A stretch of DNA of 64,000 bases from Acidimicrobiales bacterium (GTDB taxonomy: Bacteria > Actinomycetota > Acidimicrobiia > Acidimicrobiales > Palsa-688). Shown in pieces: positions 61,138 through 64,000 of the stretch (its first letter is position 1; each line of letters starts with the position of its first letter). The position numbers and the translations under genes were made by a program. The stretch is taken from contig DASUWA010000055.1 in the NCBI GenBank assembly GCA_036378675.1, forward strand, positions 1 through 64,000. Reading direction: 5' to 3'. Below the pieces are notes generated by a model. The model was not told where the DNA came from and did no database searches. It saw only the letters and a program-made list of their open reading frames with translations.

Positions 61138-62199
61138 ATGAGACGCACGGCCAAGTTGGCCATTCTCGGGGCAAGCGTGGCGGCCGTTGCAGCAGCCGCA
61201 ATCGCACCGGCCATGGCCTCCGTCAACGTCCAGTTGACCACCAGTTCCGGTACCAGAACGTTGAACCTCTATCAGCCGGATGGCACAACGCCTCTGACAA
61301 GTTCCGACCTGTCCTCTGGCGCCAGCAACTTCCTCGCCCAGGTCACCGACAGCACCTATTCGAACAAGGGCTTCAACGTGCAGGCGACCATGTCCAACCT
61401 GTACCAGTGGTCCGCCAGCAACCCCGCCAACGGTGGTTACACCTGCTCGTCGATGGTGCCGTCCTCGGCGATCAGCCTGTCCTCCCCGGCGAGTCTCTTC
61501 ACTCTCGGCGGGGTGAGCGCAAACCTGACGCCGGTCTTCCAGCTCTCCGGGATCCTCGACAGCTCCGTCATTCCGCTTCTGGGGCTGAACACTGTCAACT
61601 TCGGCACCTTGTCGCCGCCCGCCACCGTGAACGGGCTGCTCCCTTCAACCCCGCTGACACAGTCGCAGCTGACCGGCAGCAACGTGACCAACCTGTTCGG
61701 CTCGACGCTGAACGGCGTCCTGAACAAGCTCCCACTCAACCTGGCGAGCAACACGATCGGCGGCAGCTTCGCGAGCCCGGATGTCCATCCAACGTGTGAC
61801 TTGGCGGCCGCAGGTGCGACACCAGTCCAGATCATGGACTGGGCGGCGGATCCCGCCGGCGTGCTCGCCGATGTGAAGAGCCTCATCACGGGGGTAACCG
61901 GCGCTGCTCCGAGTCTCACCACCCTCATCAACGACGGTTACCTGACTTCGGCTCAGGTGTCGACGGCTTTGCAGGGCGTACCCAGTCTTGTGAGTGATCT
62001 CGGTGTCCTTGGTATCACCAACAACCTCACGACCATCGAGAACACCCTGACCGCTTCGATCAGCAACGTGACCACCCTTGCGAACTCACTCGTGCAGTCA
62101 GGTTCCTACACCTCGAGCCCGACACTGTCGGTGAACACCTCGGGGATACCTGCCGGCACCTACAAGGGCGTGATGACCGTCACGCTGCTCGACCAGTAG
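61138..62199 (+). CDS. secreted WxL-like surface protein
   Basis: 353 residues. Signal peptide ending AIAPAMASV near residue 27. The mature part is Ser/Thr/Asn-rich and predicted all-beta, with GFNVQATMSNLYQW near residue 80 resembling the first WxL strand and the end VNTSGIPAGTYKGVMTVTLLDQ resembling the WxL finish IPAGTY-x-LTxTL. Two cysteines (YTCSS, PTCDL) may form a disulfide. AGGGGG lies about 13 bases before the ATG. First gene of a three-gene surface operon. Function unknown. Confidence 0.7.
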   Translation: MRRTAKLAILGASVAAVAAAAIAPAMASVNVQLTTSSGTRTLNLYQPDGTTPLTSSDLSSGASNFLAQVTDSTYSNKGFNVQATMSNLYQWSASNPANGGYTCSSMVPSSAISLSSPASLFTLGGVSANLTPVFQLSGILDSSVIPLLGLNTVNFGTLSPPATVNGLLPSTPLTQSQLTGSNVTNLFGSTLNGVLNKLPLNLASNTIGGSFASPDVHPTCDLAAAGATPVQIMDWAADPAGVLADVKSLITGVTGAAPSLTTLINDGYLTSAQVSTALQGVPSLVSDLGVLGITNNLTTIENTLTASISNVTTLANSLVQSGSYTSSPTLSVNTSGIPAGTYKGVMTVTLLDQ

Positions 62200-62203
62200 G
62201 CAC

Positions 62204-62857
62204 ATGAAGACGAGGATCCGAATCCTCGTTGTGGCAGTAATCGCAGCTGCCGGCGCGCTCACGATGAGCGCGCCGGCGCATGCGGTCCAGACCACGACCT
62301 GGGGAATCACCGCTGCGCCGAACGGCAGTGGGCAGAGGACTTCACTCTCCCATCCCGCCGACGGCTCCACCGTCCATGACGCGGTGATCGTGTACAACCG
62401 GACTGCTAAGCCGATCACGATTCACCTGTACGTACTCGGGACCAACTACGCCAACGGTTCTTACCAATTCACTAAGCCGACAACCGGGCTTGGAGCAGCA
62501 ACCAGCCTTAGGCAAAGCACCGTCCAACTTCGGCCGTACCAGGAACTGCGTGTGCCTGTAACGATCCGCACGCCCCGGGGCGTCAAGTCGACGACGCTCG
62601 CCGGCATAGGTGCCGAGGCTGCGGGCGTCAACAACGGCGACTTGACCATCATGGAGCAGCTCGTGGTCCTCGTGAAGGCCACCCCGAGCAACCACCTAAT
62701 TCCTCCGGCCATCACCAAGGACCTGTTCCCCTGGGCGCTGATCGCCATCGCTTTGATTGCCGTGTCCGGCGGCTTTGCCGAGCGGGAGCGTCGGAAGAGC
62801 AAGAACGCCGGCACAGAGCTGCGCCGTCCACCGGTTCCAGCAATGGGGCCCTCATGA
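62204..62857 (+). CDS. DUF916-like membrane-anchored surface protein
   Basis: 217 residues. Signal peptide (ILVVAVIAAAGALTMSAPAHA), a beta domain like the WxL-associated peptidoglycan-binding DUF916 (TTWGITAAPNGSG, VHDAVIVYNRTAKPITIHLYV, LRPYQELRVPVTIRTPRGVK), then one C-terminal helix (DLFPWALIAIALIAVSGGF) and a basic tail ERERRKSK. Thus membrane-anchored with the beta domain outside. Starts 4 bases after the WxL-like gene and overlaps the LPLTG gene by ATGA. Confidence 0.75.
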   Translation: MKTRIRILVVAVIAAAGALTMSAPAHAVQTTTWGITAAPNGSGQRTSLSHPADGSTVHDAVIVYNRTAKPITIHLYVLGTNYANGSYQFTKPTTGLGAATSLRQSTVQLRPYQELRVPVTIRTPRGVKSTTLAGIGAEAAGVNNGDLTIMEQLVVLVKATPSNHLIPPAITKDLFPWALIAIALIAVSGGFAERERRKSKNAGTELRRPPVPAMGPS

Positions 62858-63135
62858 CGGCATATGTTGCGCAGGTCGCTCCGGGTCAGGGCCCGGTATC
62901 AGTCAGCATGACCATCAGTGGTTCAAGTCCTACGACGACCGTCCCGACAGCTACACCTCCGGGGCCGACAAGCCCGGGTGTCTCGACGTCCCCGCCGCAC
63001 AAGCCGTTGCCTCTGACGGGAGCACCGGTGCTGGCGGGTGTCGACCTTGCTCTACTGCTTGCGGTTGCTGGGGCAACTTTCGTGACCGTGGCCAACCGGA
63101 TGGTCAGCCGGACCGCCGTCAGGCCAGGCTCCTAA
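62854..63135 (+). CDS. small LPxTG-motif protein
   Basis: 93 residues. The C-terminus is a classic sortase sorting signal: KPLPLTGAPV, a hydrophobic stretch AGVDLALLLAVAGATFVTVA, then Arg residues. The N-terminal 58 residues are Thr/Pro/Ser-rich (TTTVPTATPPGPTSPGVS) after a short beta-like MTAYVAQVAPGQGPVSVSM. No N-terminal signal peptide is visible, which is odd for a sortase substrate. ATGA-coupled to the DUF916-like gene. The window contains no sortase gene. Confidence 0.72.
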   Translation: MTAYVAQVAPGQGPVSVSMTISGSSPTTTVPTATPPGPTSPGVSTSPPHKPLPLTGAPVLAGVDLALLLAVAGATFVTVANRMVSRTAVRPGS

Positions 63136-63176
63136 CTCGGGGCCTGGCCTTGTCTGCCCGCTAGGGAGTCGGGCAG
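63121..63176. terminator. two hairpins between convergent gene ends
   Basis: AGGCCAGGC (63121-63129) pairs with GCCTGGCCT (63142-63150), 9 perfect bp around the LPLTG stop. CTGCCCG (63154-63160) pairs with CGGGCAG (63170-63176), followed by GTTT. Together they suit bidirectional termination between the surface operon and the peptidase gene. Confidence 0.6.
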
Positions 63177-63997
63177 GTTTGGGCGTAGGCGCAGTCGTTG
63201 AACGACTGACCATCCGCCGCGAGCGGCGATGGGGTCGCCTCGTTTATCAATCCCGGCGACAGGATCACGGTTGTCGGATTTCCTTCGGCGATGGTCTGCG
63301 TGGTGCCTGCGGTGAAGCTATTGGTCGGTCCGAAATGCACGGTGCCGACGGGAGCCAACAACGTCTGCAACACCACCAGGGTCGGGGCCTCGAGGATCCA
63401 CTCCGCCGAGGATCGTGAGGAGCTGTACGGGACGGTTTTCGAAAAGTTCCACTTCCCAGAATCGACCACGGAGATATTCCAGTTCGAGCCCGAAGCCTGA
63501 GTGATGTCTACGCTGACCTGATCACCCGGCGTGACAGTGCAGTTTGGGTCCCCGGCGCAATTCGTGAGTTGCGTCTCACCGTCCGGAAGCAGTTCATACC
63601 ACGCGAAATATTGCGGACCGAGGACCGGGTTGTCGGGCAGCGATTGCTCGGAGATGCCGGCCTGGATCAGGTCGGTCGAACCCGGCACGAAGCCGCCGAT
63701 ACCAGCCCAGGTCGCGGCGAACCCGGGAGGAACGAGGCCAGCTGCAGGCACCGTGAACGTAGATGAGACTCCGGTTACCGGAGCTGAGGGGGTCACTGCA
63801 TATCCGGACCAGTTCAGGCTGTTGACCGTGTCGGCCCGCATGGGAAGGAGGCTGTGGGACTTCGCTCGGATCATGACTCCGGTCAGAGCCGACGTCGGGC
63901 GGCCACTGGCCGACACCTTCGTCATCCCTCCACTCGCCACCACCAAACCTGCAAGTCCGACAGCAACGACGATGAGCTTGGACGCTCGAACCCGCAT
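63161..63997 (-). CDS. secreted G1-family glutamic peptidase (eqolisin-like)
   Basis: 278 residues from ATG 63997, with a signal peptide ending near VSASG (residue 32). The mature part has the G1 pattern: SLNWSGYAV, VSSTFTVPA, ATWAGIGGFV, DLIQAGISEQ (catalytic Gln), PQYFAWYELLP, PGDQVSVDIT and SSAEWILEAPT (catalytic Glu). One Cys pair TNCAGDPNCT and a final YAQTCPTP. Likely an acid-active extracellular protease. A TTG at 64000 is the alternative start; the gene otherwise ends inside the window. Confidence 0.85.
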   Translation of the reverse strand: MRVRASKLIVVAVGLAGLVVASGGMTKVSASGRPTSALTGVMIRAKSHSLLPMRADTVNSLNWSGYAVTPSAPVTGVSSTFTVPAAGLVPPGFAATWAGIGGFVPGSTDLIQAGISEQSLPDNPVLGPQYFAWYELLPDGETQLTNCAGDPNCTVTPGDQVSVDITQASGSNWNISVVDSGKWNFSKTVPYSSSRSSAEWILEAPTLVVLQTLLAPVGTVHFGPTNSFTAGTTQTIAEGNPTTVILSPGLINEATPSPLAADGQSFNDCAYAQTCPTP

Positions 63998-64000
63998 CAA

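Overview
The window is GC-rich, densely packed chromosomal DNA with little intergenic space. The gene set points to an actinobacterium, probably of class Acidimicrobiia (inference). Supporting signs are the run rho-rpmE-(unknown gene)-prfA-prmC-tsaC-atpZ-I-B-E-F-H-A, MurT/GatD peptidoglycan amidation, a polyphosphate glucokinase, DUF3040 and SCO6880 family proteins, many GTG/TTG starts, and many genes that look leaderless (TANNNT followed 6-7 bases later by the start codon).

Layout. 1-15572 is mostly minus-strand housekeeping: F1Fo ATP synthase (atpA runs off the left edge), tsaC, prmC, prfA, a conserved unknown gene, rpmE, rho, thrC-hom-lysA and a stand-alone receiver protein. One plus-strand methyltransferase diverges from prfA. 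A tRNA-Arg(CCG) lies at 15647. 15844-20889 is a regulatory and envelope block: GAF-LuxR regulator, small LuxR-type protein, degenerate GGDEF plus EAL phosphodiesterase, small lipoproteins, a membrane protein, an HTH protein and an RsbW-like kinase. 20899-27334 holds an epoxide-hydrolase-like enzyme, an SDR, a large zinc-ribbon/cyclase/ATPase/TPR protein and serS. 27352-31825 is a surface glycan cluster (GT2, GtrA-like, GT-C, UDP-sulfoquinovose synthase-like). 32005-36728 encodes a MacAB-type export system with a lipoprotein and a DUF5666-like partner. 36725-44975 contains DUF3040, ppgK, pncB, gatD-murT, a stand-alone LigD-type polymerase, a MocR regulator and a LON-domain protein.

44956-52999 is a compact conjugation-like module: coupling protein, VirB4-like ATPase, SCO6880 family protein, TrbL/VirB6-like channel protein and pilin-like protein, diverging from a MobF relaxase whose helicase half appears to have lost its ATPase motifs. 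No integrase, repeat boundary or resistance cargo is visible. 53008-60860 returns to accessory and housekeeping genes: CPBP protease, YbhN-like protein, lipoprotein, orphan adenine methylase, sigma-70 factor, MarR, rhodanese, methyltransferase-like protein, pdxH and pyrE. 61138-63135 is a three-gene surface operon resembling a WxL system: a secreted beta-rich protein, a DUF916-like membrane-anchored protein and a small protein ending in an LPLTG sorting signal. It faces a secreted G1-family (eqolisin-like) glutamic peptidase.

The most unusual observations are: an AbiEi-type winged-helix segment in frame ahead of release factor 1, with a separate promoter for each form; the reduced conjugation module with a dead-helicase relaxase; the WxL/LPxTG-like operon preceded by a possible structured leader; a lipoprotein whose signal peptide can only be translated from a CTG codon; and a 27-bp tandem operator pair between DUF3040 and ppgK.
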